Below, one piece after another: positions 1 to 8,752 of a stretch of 48,683 nt of DNA; position 1 is the first letter of the stretch, and each line of letters opens with the position of its first letter. Below the pieces are notes generated by a model, which saw only the letters and a list, made by a program, of their open reading frames with translations, did no database searches and was not told the DNA's origin. Source of the stretch: Lentisphaerota bacterium (GTDB lineage Bacteria; Verrucomicrobiota; Kiritimatiellia; Kiritimatiellales; Pontiellaceae); contig JAAYDL010000227.1 of NCBI GenBank assembly GCA_012729265.1, forward strand, positions 1 through 48,683. Direction: 5' to 3'. Both the position numbers and the translations under genes were made by a program.

Positions 1-555
1 TACGAAAACTATGGTTCCGATCCGACCATCGATGCTTGGCTCTCCAAGCCGGTTAAGCAGGAATATTTGCGCAAGCAGCTCGTCACCACATTTTCTTCCG
101 ACACTTTGCCGGAAAAGGTTCCGGCGGATTCGGACACGAAAACGGTCCAGGTCCGCAAGGAATACGATCTGCGCATCCTTGTGGCCGAGGACAACGGCGT
201 CAACCGGCGGGTCGTTAAGATGATGCTGGAGCGGCTTGGATACAACAACGTTGTGATTGTTCCCGACGGGGAGGACGCCGTTGCGGCATTCATCGATTTC
301 GAATACGATGTTGTCCTGATGGATATCCAGATGCCCGGCATGGATGGCCTGGAGGCCAGTCGCCAGATCCGTCAGCAAACAGGGAGCAAGGACAAGCCGT
401 GGATTATTGCGCTGACCGCCGGGGTTCTGGATGAGGAGCGGGCGGCGGTTTATGATGCCGGCATGAACGACTTTCTTCCGAAGCCCATCAGGGTTGAGAT
501 TCTCGGGGAGGTGCTGGAGAGGATCCGCTGCGTTATTGATGGCGCTAGGAATTAA
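1..555 (+). CDS. Hybrid sensor histidine kinase, C-terminal part with receiver domains (5' end outside window)
   Basis: The reading frame is open from base 1, so the gene begins upstream. The first codons read as the end of one receiver domain (LSKPV, codons 14-18, carrying the conserved Lys). A linker of about 35 residues follows, then a complete second receiver: acidic pair E63/D64 in VAEDNG, phospho-acceptor D108 in LMDIQMPGMDG, T139 in ALTAG and K161 in LPKPI (numbering from base 1). Two receivers in tandem at a C-terminus are typical of hybrid sensor kinases that signal by phosphorelay. The sensor and kinase parts are not visible, so the stimulus is unknown. A stand-alone multi-receiver protein is the alternative. 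Confidence 0.85.
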   Translation, partial: YENYGSDPTIDAWLSKPVKQEYLRKQLVTTFSSDTLPEKVPADSDTKTVQVRKEYDLRILVAEDNGVNRRVVKMMLERLGYNNVVIVPDGEDAVAAFIDFEYDVVLMDIQMPGMDGLEASRQIRQQTGSKDKPWIIALTAGVLDEERAAVYDAGMNDFLPKPIRVEILGEVLERIRCVIDGARN

Positions 556-834
556 GAAACCACTTGATTTTCCGCACGACCGATTAGAACCAATGTCCCG
601 GAAGAGCGTGTCCGACGGATTTGAACAACCGGAGTCGACTTTCTGGCAATGTTTCGTGGAGCCATTTTACGGCGTTGCATGGAATGATCAACGGCAGGAG
701 TTTCCCGCAACCTATTGGCGCAGATTTGACCCAAGCGCCCGGCAGGTAACCAGATCCTCCTATCGTTCGGAATCCTGTTTGTTTGCTCGTCGCACAATTA
801 CGGAAAAAGCAATATTGGAACTGGAGAGAGAAAT

Positions 835-1455
835 ATGGAGCAGAACTATGCAAAATGGGCGCGCAAGATAAAATCGATTGCGCAGATCGGACTCGAATAT
901 GCGGAGAATGAATATGACCGCGAACGCTACGCCGAACTGCACGAACTCGCCGCTGAAATGATGGCCGAAGTCTCAACCCTGCCCACCGAAGAATGGCTTC
1001 GCATCTTTGCGAAAGAATCCGGCTACGCCACTCCCAAAGTCGATGTGCGCGGTGCCGTCTTCCTCGACGGAAAAGTTTTGCTCGCACGCGAAGCGAGCGA
1101 CGGCCTCTGGAGCCTCCCGGGCGGCTGGGCCGATGTGAACGACTGCCCCGCCGAAGCCGTGATCCGTGAAGTCAAAGAAGAAACCGGCCACAACGTCCGC
1201 TGCACCAAACTTGCCGCCGTACTCGACCGCGACCAGCATTATCAAGGCGAAGCCAGCCCTTTCCATATCTACAAGCTCATGTTTCTCTGTGAAATCATTG
1301 GCGAGGCAGACGCCCTTTGCCACGATATTCTCGAGGCCCGCTTTTTCTCTCTGGACGAACTGCCCCCGCTCTCCGAGCACCGCACCCTCCCCATGCACAT
1401 CGAACTCATGCAGCGCCACCTGCTGGATCCATCGCTGCCCACACAGTTTGATTAA
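835..1455 (+). CDS. Nudix hydrolase with N-terminal Nudix_N-type helical domain
   Basis: A 206-residue protein. Residues 1-60 form an alpha-helical domain like that preceding the Nudix fold in the YjhB-type (ADP-ribose pyrophosphatase-like) family. The Nudix fold spans about 66-195. The Nudix box runs from G97 to G118 and includes REVKEETG, which supplies the metal-binding glutamates; the first acidic position is Asp103 instead of Glu. The likely activity is hydrolysis of a nucleoside diphosphate linked to another moiety, but the substrate cannot be told from sequence. The start is supported by a GGAGAG ribosome site just upstream. It sits alone; the 279 bases before it show no gene. Confidence 0.9.
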   Translation: MEQNYAKWARKIKSIAQIGLEYAENEYDRERYAELHELAAEMMAEVSTLPTEEWLRIFAKESGYATPKVDVRGAVFLDGKVLLAREASDGLWSLPGGWADVNDCPAEAVIREVKEETGHNVRCTKLAAVLDRDQHYQGEASPFHIYKLMFLCEIIGEADALCHDILEARFFSLDELPPLSEHRTLPMHIELMQRHLLDPSLPTQFD

Positions 1456-1530
1456 TTAAAAGTTGAAGTTGTTTCTTCCCTTCCGGGCGGGATTCGGTGT
1501 TCCATGACGGCGGACTTGGAGACGGACACT

Positions 1531-2493
1531 ATGGATTATGCATTGCAGGTTTTTTTTGTTATCGTGCTGATGGGCATCGGCTTTGCCGCCCGCAAACGCG
1601 GAATCGTGAGCGAAACGGGCACCGCCGAAATGGTGCGCGTGCTGATTTCGATCATTTATCCCTGCCTTATCTTTTCGTCGGTCACCAGCCTGAATGTTCA
1701 GAAGCTGGCTGAAAACTGGAAGATGCCCCTGATGGCGATCGCCATTGCCGGAACCGGACTCGTTCTCGGGCTGATTTCGCTGCGCCTGATGAAAAATGTG
1801 GACCAACAGCGGGCGAGCGCCTTTCTCTTCCAAAACACCATTAACAACTATCTCTTTCTTCCGCTCCCGCTGGTGATGCTCCTCTGGCAGGAAAAGGGCG
1901 TGGCACTGCTCGTTTTTGCCTCGATGGGTTTTGAGCTGACCATCTGGACCGTCGGCGTATTCCTCTTCAACCGCTCCAGCAAACTTTCCGAAGGCATCCG
2001 CATGATGTTTGGGCCGCCCCTGCTGGCGCTCATTTTTTCGCTGGGCTGGGTCTGCGTACGCGATCTCGCTCCGCTGCATCTGCCCGAAGCCGGACTCCCG
2101 GCCCACACCGTGCAGCGCATTCTGGGTCTCTTTTATTTTGCAACCGAAACTATCGGCAAAGCCACAATAGCCGTATCGATGATTGTTTCGGGCAGCCGAA
2201 TTGCCGCGCTCAATCTGCGTGCTGCCTTTGACCCCCACGTTTGGATTGTTTCGGCCCTGCGGCTGGTAGTGACTCCTGTCGTCTTTATCCTGCTGCTCAA
2301 ACAGATTCCGATGGATCCGACCGCCTACGGCATTCTCTGTGTTGTGGCAGTAATGCCGGCCGCTGTGGCCAGCCTCATTTTCAGCGAACGCTTTGGCGGC
2401 GATTCTGATTTTGTCGCCACCACCCTGCTGATCACCCATCTCGCCGCCGTCGTAACGATCCCGCTGCTCCTCGTTTGGGCTTTGCCGGCATAA
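1531..2493 (+). CDS. AEC-family (auxin efflux carrier-like) permease
   Basis: About 320 residues, nearly all hydrophobic helices (about ten predicted by eye), with the AEC layout: an N-terminal helix followed by a short basic loop (AARKRG), a central polar stretch and a C-terminal bundle with PTAYGILCVVAVMPAA. Family members are secondary transporters for malate, other organic acids or related anions in the inner membrane; the substrate here is unknown. The ATG at 1531 is preferred over the in-frame ATG at 1504 because a GGAG lies about 10 bases before it and translation then starts directly at the first membrane helix. A strong hairpin terminator follows at 2527. Confidence 0.85.
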   Translation: MDYALQVFFVIVLMGIGFAARKRGIVSETGTAEMVRVLISIIYPCLIFSSVTSLNVQKLAENWKMPLMAIAIAGTGLVLGLISLRLMKNVDQQRASAFLFQNTINNYLFLPLPLVMLLWQEKGVALLVFASMGFELTIWTVGVFLFNRSSKLSEGIRMMFGPPLLALIFSLGWVCVRDLAPLHLPEAGLPAHTVQRILGLFYFATETIGKATIAVSMIVSGSRIAALNLRAAFDPHVWIVSALRLVVTPVVFILLLKQIPMDPTAYGILCVVAVMPAAVASLIFSERFGGDSDFVATTLLITHLAAVVTIPLLLVWALPA

Positions 2494-2526
2494 TTTTCCG
2501 CAAAATCGAGGTCCAAAAACAAAAAC

Positions 2527-2550
2527 AAAGCGTCTCCTCCGGACGCTTTT
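2527..2550 (+). terminator. Rho-independent terminator after the AEC permease
   Basis: Perfect 8-bp stem AAAGCGTC / GACGCTTT around a 7-base loop, ending in TTTT. It separates the permease from the nrdD promoter region. Confidence 0.75.
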
Positions 2551-2598
2551 GGTCCCATTATGCGCAAACCCCTGTGGTTACGGCGTTATTTACAAAAA

Positions 2599-2646
2599 CC
2601 ACAATATATTGTGTCTTGTTCTTGACCCCAACACTTCCTATGGAGT
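2599..2646 (+). promoter_or_regulatory. Two tandem NrdR boxes upstream of nrdD
   Basis: Box 1 (2599-2614) is CCACAATATATTGTGT, 15 of 16 positions fitting the known NrdR box (ACAC-w-ATATAT-w-GTGT). Box 2 (2631-2646), ACACTTCCTATGGAGT, is weaker (about 11 of 16). Their starts are 32 bp apart, about three helical turns, the spacing known for paired NrdR sites. NrdR represses ribonucleotide reductase genes when its ATP-cone is loaded with (d)ATP. A NrdR gene is present in this window at 32249-32704 (minus). The promoter core itself was not identified with confidence. Confidence 0.8.
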
Positions 2647-2707
2647 ACCTTCTCCCACACTTCATATTCAAAAATCAACGTAAAGCATTAATGTAAAAGG
2701 GGGAAAC

Positions 2708-5416
2708 ATGTCGGCAGGGAAGACCCAAACCGCATTCGACGGTTTTCAAAAACGCTCGGGACTCGTAGTCCCATTCAGCTGGCAAAAAATTGAGCTGGCC
2801 ATTGACCGCGCGGTCGACGAAGTCGCCCGCAAACAGCAGGTTCCTAAGAACGAAGGGTTGGCATCAAAGGTGACCGACAACGTGCTTAAGCAGCTGAACA
2901 CACCGCAAAGTGAGTTTTATGTTCATCCCGACAGCAACGGGAAACGTATTCCGCGCATTGAAGATGTGCAGGATCTTGTGGAAATCGTCTTGGCCGAACA
3001 GGGTGAAACGCTCGTGGTGGCCGCATACAAGCGCTATCGTAAGCAGCGCGAAATTGCCCGCCGCAACATTCGTGTGCGCGGCACCGACGCCAAGGGAAAA
3101 GTAGATGTAACCGATGCCAGCCTGCTGCTGGTCGAGTCTTCCTCCAACAACGTTAACCTGCCGTGGGACCGCAAGCGCATCGTTAAGCAGATTCTCGACA
3201 AAACCGACCTCTCTGTAGAACTCGCCATTAACGTCGCAAAATCGGTGGAAAATCGCATTATTGCCAGCGACATGAGCGTCATCAACACCACCCTCATCCG
3301 CGAGCTGGTGAACAATGAACTGATGGAGCGCGGATTTTCGCAGCAGCTCCGCGACCTTTCGCTCTACCGTGTTTCAAAGGATTATCTCGAAAACCTGATG
3401 TTCTCCAAATCGACCGAAAACTCGAACATCGTGAACAACAATCCGGAAGCGGTAAACCTTGGGATTGCTGAGTTGGTACTGAAGCAGTGGGCGCTCGAAA
3501 ACATTTTCAGCCCCGAAGTAAAACGCGCACACGACACCGGTGCCGTTCACGTACATGACCTAGGTTATCCAACCCGCGTTTACTGTTCCTCGCACTCGAT
3601 TGAATATGTGAAAAAATATGGTCTGAACGGATTGATTAACCTCAATACCTCTTCGAGTCCGGCGCGCTCCGCATCGGTGCTGACCGGCCACCTCAACACT
3701 TTCCTGGCGTCAATGCAGGCCAACTATGCGGGCGCACTCGGCATTGCTTACATCAATATTCTGTATGCTCCGTTCCTCGTCGGCATGTCCGATGCGGATC
3801 TGCACCAGATTGCGCAGGAACTCATCTTTAACGGCTCCCAAAACGCGTTCTCACGCGGTGGACAGACGCTGTTCCTCGACTTTAACATTCACACCGGCGT
3901 TCCGAGCTATCTCAAATCGGTCCCGGCGATCGGCCCAGGCGGCCATTACCAGCTCCGACTGAAAAACGGATCCATTGTGGAACTCGAAGAATTTCTGCGC
4001 GATGACACCGACGCCGCCGGATACAAGTTGATGGACCTGCTTTACAACGATCCTGTGCTGGGCAAACGGCTGGTTCTGCGTGAATTGTCGGACGAAAACG
4101 ACGGCACCATTTACGATCCTGAAGTACAGGCCATGCTCGAAGAAAACGGCGAAGCCATTGTGACCTACGGCGACTACACCCAGGAAGCGCAGCAGTTCTG
4201 CCGCGCACTTCTCCAGGTTTTTGCTGAAGGGGATGCCCACGGACGTATCTTTGAGTTCCCCAAGTGCGACTTCCACGTTTCCGATGAAACCTTCCAAGAT
4301 CCGGTTCAGTTCGAGATCTACAGAGAAGCCTGCGATCTCGCCAGTAAAAACGGCTCTACCTACTTCATCTTTGACCGCGACGAAGTCACGCTCTCCGCCT
4401 GCTGCCGCCTGCGCACCACGATCAGCGACAACCGAATGCTCAAGCACCCGGAAAGTATGCGCTTCTGCGGATTCCAGAACGTGACGATCAACATTCCACA
4501 AGCCTCATACCGCGCAGCGCGCAGTGGCGGCGACATTCTGAAGAACTTCTTCAATGAACTCGATAAAACCATGGAGCTGGCCGTGGATGCTCACCTGCAG
4601 AAAAAAGCCAAAACCGCAGAAATGCTCAGCGGCCCCGGCCATCCACTCTGGCAGATCGGCAAGATCGCCAACGATGGAAAACCATATGTTGACCTCGAAA
4701 ACTGCACCTACATTCTGGGGCTGATCGGCGTGAACGATGCCGTCAAATTCCTCATTGGCCAGGAACTGCATGAGAGCGAAGAAGCCCGGCGTTTCGGCAT
4801 CAAGGTGGTTGCCCATATGTATCTTAAAGCGAAGAAGTTGGCGAAAAAGTATCATCTCAAGTTTACCTTGGAAGAATCGCCTGCGGAATCCGCCGCACGC
4901 CGCCTGGCCAAGTCCGATATGATCTATTTCCCCGAAGAGTCGAAAGAGATCGTTAAAGGCCCCGCCGACGCGGAATATTACACCAACTCGATCCATCTGG
5001 CCGCTGAGGCCGACGTTTCGCTGGTTGAGCGTATTACCGAGCAGTCCAAGTATCACAGCCTGATTGAATCCGGCGCGATTACCCACTGCTTTATCGGCGA
5101 GGAGCGGCCCGATGCCGACGCCATCGCGCATCTGATGACCGAAGTCTTCCACCGCACGCAGTCCGCACAGGTTTGTGTTTCTCCGGAATTCACCTTCTGC
5201 GACAACTGCCACCACCAGACCCGCGGCCTGCTTGAACAGTGCCCCGAGTGCGGATCGACCGACGTAGTCGGGGAAACCCGCGTGGTTGGATACTTCAGTA
5301 AAATTCAGAACTGGAACAAATCCAAACGCTACGGTGAATTGCTCGCCCGTCATGCCGGACGTTATAACATTACCACCGCTGACGCAGAACCCACCCTTGC
5401 AACTGCGGAGGCTTAA
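2708..5416 (+). CDS. nrdD: Anaerobic (class III) ribonucleoside-triphosphate reductase, large subunit
   Basis: 902 residues. It reduces ribonucleotides to deoxyribonucleotides by a glycyl radical. An N-terminal ATP-cone (about 15-120) and a second ATP-cone-like segment (about 145-240) precede the barrel, suggesting allosteric on/off control by dATP/ATP. The barrel carries HVHDLGYPTRVYCSSHS and SACCRLR cysteine motifs. The C-terminus has a zinc site (C831, C834, C845, C848) and the radical loop RVVGYF with Gly861. A GGGGG ribosome site precedes the ATG. The redoxin gene follows after 2 bases. No cysteine-poor, formate-type signature stands out, and the adjacent redoxin argues for thiol-based reduction (NrdD2-like; inference). 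Two NrdR boxes lie upstream. Confidence 0.96.
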   Translation: MSAGKTQTAFDGFQKRSGLVVPFSWQKIELAIDRAVDEVARKQQVPKNEGLASKVTDNVLKQLNTPQSEFYVHPDSNGKRIPRIEDVQDLVEIVLAEQGETLVVAAYKRYRKQREIARRNIRVRGTDAKGKVDVTDASLLLVESSSNNVNLPWDRKRIVKQILDKTDLSVELAINVAKSVENRIIASDMSVINTTLIRELVNNELMERGFSQQLRDLSLYRVSKDYLENLMFSKSTENSNIVNNNPEAVNLGIAELVLKQWALENIFSPEVKRAHDTGAVHVHDLGYPTRVYCSSHSIEYVKKYGLNGLINLNTSSSPARSASVLTGHLNTFLASMQANYAGALGIAYINILYAPFLVGMSDADLHQIAQELIFNGSQNAFSRGGQTLFLDFNIHTGVPSYLKSVPAIGPGGHYQLRLKNGSIVELEEFLRDDTDAAGYKLMDLLYNDPVLGKRLVLRELSDENDGTIYDPEVQAMLEENGEAIVTYGDYTQEAQQFCRALLQVFAEGDAHGRIFEFPKCDFHVSDETFQDPVQFEIYREACDLASKNGSTYFIFDRDEVTLSACCRLRTTISDNRMLKHPESMRFCGFQNVTINIPQASYRAARSGGDILKNFFNELDKTMELAVDAHLQKKAKTAEMLSGPGHPLWQIGKIANDGKPYVDLENCTYILGLIGVNDAVKFLIGQELHESEEARRFGIKVVAHMYLKAKKLAKKYHLKFTLEESPAESAARRLAKSDMIYFPEESKEIVKGPADAEYYTNSIHLAAEADVSLVERITEQSKYHSLIESGAITHCFIGEERPDADAIAHLMTEVFHRTQSAQVCVSPEFTFCDNCHHQTRGLLEQCPECGSTDVVGETRVVGYFSKIQNWNKSKRYGELLARHAGRYNITTADAEPTLATAEA

Positions 5417-5418
5417 CC

Positions 5419-5823
5419 ATGACGACTAAATATCAGATCAGGGTGTTCGGGAAAGAGGGCTGCGATAAATGTCATACCCTCAACCAACGAATCGATAAGC
5501 TCCTCACCAAGGAGGAATATGCGGACTTTGAAAAGCTGTACTGCGACGTCGAAACCATCGATGGACTGGTTGCTTTTGCAGAGGCTGGATGCATTAACCC
5601 TTCGCGGATTCCCGCCGTTCTCGTTACCGTGTGGAATGAAATGCTCGAATCCTATATTCCGCTCACCAACAAGGAACCCGGTGCTGTAGATCCGGTGCTG
5701 AAAAAGTCCAAACTTTATCAGTTCCTTGGACTCCAGACCGACTATTCAGACGTCGGAAAGGGCGTTATTTCGCCGAAGATGATTAAGAACATCCTCGACG
5801 AAGCGACAGAATCTGTCGCCTAA
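5419..5823 (+). CDS. Glutaredoxin/thioredoxin-like redoxin, putative NrdD reductant
   Basis: 134 residues, starting with a beta-alpha thioredoxin-type fold and a CxxC centre, GCDKC (C15, C18), followed further on by SRIPAV, which fits the cis-Pro loop. A GGAGG ribosome site lies inside the end of nrdD and the two genes are 2 bases apart, so they are surely co-translated. By position and active site it probably delivers electrons to the class III reductase, as redoxins do for NrdD2-type enzymes; this is inference. It is longer than NrdH (about 75 residues) because of a C-terminal extension of about 45 residues of unknown role. A GC-rich hairpin follows the stop. Confidence 0.75.
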   Translation: MTTKYQIRVFGKEGCDKCHTLNQRIDKLLTKEEYADFEKLYCDVETIDGLVAFAEAGCINPSRIPAVLVTVWNEMLESYIPLTNKEPGAVDPVLKKSKLYQFLGLQTDYSDVGKGVISPKMIKNILDEATESVA

Positions 5824-5830
5824 ATAACTT

Positions 5831-5853
5831 CGGCCCGCTCAGGCGGGCCGCTT
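5831..5853 (+). terminator. Hairpin between the redoxin gene and nrdG
   Basis: Perfect 8-bp stem CGGCCCGC / GCGGGCCG with a TCAG loop, followed only by CTTT. It may be a partial terminator or an mRNA-processing or stability barrier that lowers nrdG expression relative to nrdD, since nrdG starts 20 bases later with no other promoter visible. Confidence 0.55.
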
Positions 5854-5870
5854 TAACCCTCCGTTTAACC

Positions 5871-6563
5871 ATGAGCGTTTATGCCTATCTGGAAAAGCCG
5901 TCGATGGTGGACTATCCCGGCCGCTTTGCCGCCGTGTTTTTCACCAGTGGATGCAACTTCCGCTGCGGTTTCTGTCATAACGCGACGCTCATGGGACGAC
6001 AACAAGCCGCGCTCTCGTGGGAACAGTTGGCGGAGGCGGCCACGCGCTTTAAAAATAACTGGGTGAACGGCGTCGTCATTACCGGCGGTGAGCCCACCTG
6101 CTCCGACGATCTGGTCGACCTCATCCGCTTCTTTAAAGAGCGCTTCGGCTTTGCCGTCAAGCTCGACACTAATGGGGCCAATCCCGATCGCCTCGCCGAA
6201 TGCATCCCGCTCGTCGACTATGTAGCCATGGACATCAAAACCGGCCTCTCCGGCTATTCCGACCTCGTCGGCTTCGCCGACACCGACAAAATCCAGCGCT
6301 CCATCGATCTGATCCGCACGCAGGCCAAGGAATATGAATTCCGCACTACGGTTATTGAATCGGTGCACACGGATGCGCTGATGGACGAAGCCGCCGAATC
6401 CATTCGCGGCTCCAAACGCTATGTCCTTCAGGCCTTTATCCCCCGCGATGACCTGCCCGGCGTACGCTTCCGCACGCTGCCACGCACCACCTCCGCCCGC
6501 CTTCATCAGCTCAAAGACCGCATGGCCGGCTGTGCCGATGAAATTCTCCTGCGCGGAGCTTGA
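5871..6563 (+). CDS. nrdG: Anaerobic ribonucleotide reductase-activating radical SAM protein
   Basis: 230 residues. It cleaves S-adenosylmethionine to install the glycyl radical in NrdD. The [4Fe-4S]-binding CxxxCxxC is C28-C32-C35 (CNFRCGFC), the SAM-contact GGE is in VITGGEPT, and the length suits the longer NrdG / pyruvate formate-lyase activase-like family. It follows nrdD and the redoxin gene in the same orientation, 47 bases after the redoxin stop and across a hairpin. No obvious ribosome site is seen before the ATG. The activase could in principle serve another glycyl radical enzyme, but none is in this window. Confidence 0.93.
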   Translation: MSVYAYLEKPSMVDYPGRFAAVFFTSGCNFRCGFCHNATLMGRQQAALSWEQLAEAATRFKNNWVNGVVITGGEPTCSDDLVDLIRFFKERFGFAVKLDTNGANPDRLAECIPLVDYVAMDIKTGLSGYSDLVGFADTDKIQRSIDLIRTQAKEYEFRTTVIESVHTDALMDEAAESIRGSKRYVLQAFIPRDDLPGVRFRTLPRTTSARLHQLKDRMAGCADEILLRGA

Positions 6564-6842
6564 GCGTTAAAATGAACGCCCATCCTCATTTTCGGGGCGG
6601 ATCGACCAAAAATGCGGGCAGTTGTTGGCCTCTCATTTCTCCAGCATGGTTGGATACGGCTCGCTCCAGAAGCCAGCCGTTTCGTTCTGAAGTGCTTCGG
6701 CGATTCCGCCTCCATTCCTTCATCAAAATGCATTCTCAACAGTGTGAACCCATAATTTTGGATTGTACAAAAGGTTGGAGTTCTGAATGGATTTGCTGCG
6801 GATTTCCGGCATATTTCGAGGGCAACGGTTTGGAGACGTGTT

Positions 6843-7733
6843 GTGCTGATTGTTAACTCTGATTCTATGGATGTCTATCGGAACCTCGCCATTGAAGAAT
6901 ATTTGATGGAACGGAGCTCGGGGCCCGTCCTGTTTTTTTGGCAGAGTGACTGCGCGGTGGTGATGGGAAAGAATCAGAATCCGTGGCGGGAGTGTCGGCT
7001 GGATTTGATGCGCGCCGAGGAGGTTCCGGCAGCACGACGCATTTCCGGCGGCGGAGCGGTGTATCATGACGCGGGAAATCTAAACTACTGCGTGATTGTG
7101 GATCGGCGCTCGTATCGCGAGGAGCAGGTCTATCGCATTGTTTTGCGGGCGTTGGAGCGTTTCGGCATCCGTGCAGAGAAGACGGGAAAGAGCAATCTGA
7201 GTGTGGACGGACTGAAGTTTTCGGGAAACGCCTTTTGTTTTCGAAAAGACCACGCACTGCATCACGGGACATTGCTGCTCCAAACCGATCTGAATCGACT
7301 CAACCGTTATCTCGGCTCCATGTTGGAAGGCATTGAAACGCATGCCGTTGCGTCGGTTCCTGCGCAGGTGATGAATCTTCAGCTGGATCGAGGCGAACTC
7401 ATTTTAGCATTGGAAGAGGAGTTCCGTGCGGAGTATGGTGGTGACCATCTGATTCACAATAGTGACGCTGATCTGGAGCCGGCGGCACTGGAGCCGATGC
7501 TTCGGAGGCAGAATTCGGCGGATTGGATCTGGGGCGCAACACCGCAGTTTGTTCTCGAACAATCGGGGTTCCGTGTGGAGGTGCAGAGGGGTATCGTTAC
7601 TGCCGCAACAGGAGAATACGCCGACACTCGTTGGGTTGGAAAAGTTTTTCAGGAAGTGGCATTTTTATTGCTTCGTTGCTCGACTGTAATATCCGGGATT
7701 CCTAATCAGGGGCCGGTTTTAATGCGTTTTTGA
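6843..7733 (+). CDS. lplA: Lipoate-protein ligase family protein
   Basis: 296 residues, biotin/lipoate ligase fold. Visible motifs are RRISGGGAVYHD (the RRxSGGG(A/T)VxHD signature that binds lipoyl-AMP), LNYCVI and the KFSGNAFCF region with the catalytic-type Lys. It attaches lipoate to E2 or GcvH domains of 2-oxoacid dehydrogenases or the glycine cleavage system; substrate genes are not in the window. The start is GTG 6843 with GGAG 7 bases upstream. The stop overlaps the ribosome site of the next gene, so the HPr-like gene is probably co-translated. It could alternatively be an octanoyltransferase of the LipM/LipL type, which shares the fold. Confidence 0.85.
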   Translation: MLIVNSDSMDVYRNLAIEEYLMERSSGPVLFFWQSDCAVVMGKNQNPWRECRLDLMRAEEVPAARRISGGGAVYHDAGNLNYCVIVDRRSYREEQVYRIVLRALERFGIRAEKTGKSNLSVDGLKFSGNAFCFRKDHALHHGTLLLQTDLNRLNRYLGSMLEGIETHAVASVPAQVMNLQLDRGELILALEEEFRAEYGGDHLIHNSDADLEPAALEPMLRRQNSADWIWGATPQFVLEQSGFRVEVQRGIVTAATGEYADTRWVGKVFQEVAFLLLRCSTVISGIPNQGPVLMRF

Positions 7734-7741
7734 GGGGAGAC

Positions 7742-8014
7742 ATGGTTAAGACAAAAGCTGTAGTGCAAAATGAAGCCGGAATTCACTGTCGCCCTTCAGC
7801 GGTGTTGGTGACAGAAGGTTGCGCCTATGAGGGCGAAATCCACGTCGAGGCCCAAACGGGGACATGTAGTCTGAAATCGGCGCTGGAGCTTATTATGCTT
7901 GGACTCGAAAAAGGCACCGAGGTAACCATTACAGTCAGCGGTCCCGATGAAGAGACCGAAGCAAAAAGGCTGGTCCATCTCTTCGAAACCCACTTTGATT
8001 TCCCGCCGCTATGA
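7742..8014 (+). CDS. HPr-family phosphocarrier protein
   Basis: 90 residues from the ATG at 7742, chosen because GAGGGGAG precedes it directly; the upstream TTG at 7730 is less likely. The phosphorylatable His15 is in GIHCRPSA (normally GLHARPA), and Ser46 is kept in SLKS, the site used by HPr kinase. The C-terminal half matches the HPr beta-alpha pattern. HPr relays phosphate from enzyme I to PTS permeases or acts in carbon-source regulation. Cys16 in place of the usual Ala beside the active His is unusual. No other PTS gene is in the window, so a regulatory role is at least as likely as sugar transport. Confidence 0.88.
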   Translation: MVKTKAVVQNEAGIHCRPSAVLVTEGCAYEGEIHVEAQTGTCSLKSALELIMLGLEKGTEVTITVSGPDEETEAKRLVHLFETHFDFPPL

Positions 8015-8135
8015 TCGCCCTCCTTGATGCTCCAACTTTTTTCCCAATATGGCGCTCATTCCCTAAAACCATTGGGTGCGAAACGCAGCCCTCTGCTGGA
8101 ATGACGACTGCTTTTCCCAGAAAACGATTTTGAAA

Positions 8136-8705
8136 TCAAAACGAAAGAAGAATTTCGTGCAGTTCACAAAGCGGAAGCCCAACCACGTTGGTATATGATC
8201 CGTTAATTGCTCGAACCATATGGGCTGCACCGCCTTGAATGGCATAGGCCCCCGCCTTATCCATCGGACAGCCGGACGCGACATACGCATGCATCTCATC
8301 CTGCGTAAGTGTTCGGAAAACAACCTCCGTTGAGACGGATATAACCCGACATTTGGAGCCCCTTTTAACACATACGGCCGTGATGACTTCGTGCGTTTTA
8401 CCCGAAAGACTCGTGAGCATTTCAACCGCGTGGGCCTCATCAGCGGGTTTCCCCAAAATCAGATTATCCGCCACCACAATCGTGTCTGCTGCAATGACCG
8501 TGGTCTCCGGATCAGCATCCACGGCCGCCGCTTTTTCTACGGCCATCCGCTCCGCAAACACTTTCGGCGCTTCGTCGACCTGCGGCGTCTCGTCGATTTC
8601 GGCAACCTGAGTTAAAAAATCAATGTTTAATGTTTTCAGCAGTTCTCGTCGACGCGGCGAGGCACTGGCGAGAATAACCGTATGGAGGTTGGGATAAGGC
8701 ATCAT
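8136..8705 (-). CDS. maf: Maf-like nucleoside triphosphate pyrophosphatase
   Basis: 189 residues. The N-terminal ILASASPRRRELL signature and the central AADTIV and GKP motifs identify Maf house-cleaning pyrophosphatases, which remove non-canonical or excess nucleotides (dTTP/UTP or m7GTP) in the cytoplasm. The presence of AADT and the later ALCKE-like region (PMDKAGAYAIQG) fits the dTTP/UTPase (YhdE) branch. It is the last gene of a minus-strand run (exonuclease, ldhA, lpxI, lpxB, maf), 47 bases after lpxB. It is convergent with the HPr gene; the 121 bases between hold nothing recognisable. Confidence 0.92.
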   Translation of the reverse strand: MMPYPNLHTVILASASPRRRELLKTLNIDFLTQVAEIDETPQVDEAPKVFAERMAVEKAAAVDADPETTVIAADTIVVADNLILGKPADEAHAVEMLTSLSGKTHEVITAVCVKRGSKCRVISVSTEVVFRTLTQDEMHAYVASGCPMDKAGAYAIQGGAAHMVRAINGSYTNVVGLPLCELHEILLSF

Positions 8706-8752
8706 CTATTTATTCCTCTAGCATAAATCACGCTTTTCTATGAAGAAGGCCG

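Noticed and set aside
494-871. A 125-codon frame between the receiver gene and the Nudix gene
   Set aside because: It overlaps both real genes out of frame, has no ribosome site and no recognisable family.
1456-2439. A 327-codon minus-strand frame opposite the AEC permease
   Set aside because: Shadow of a membrane-protein gene; composition (His/Gln/Gly-rich) is typical of antisense translation.
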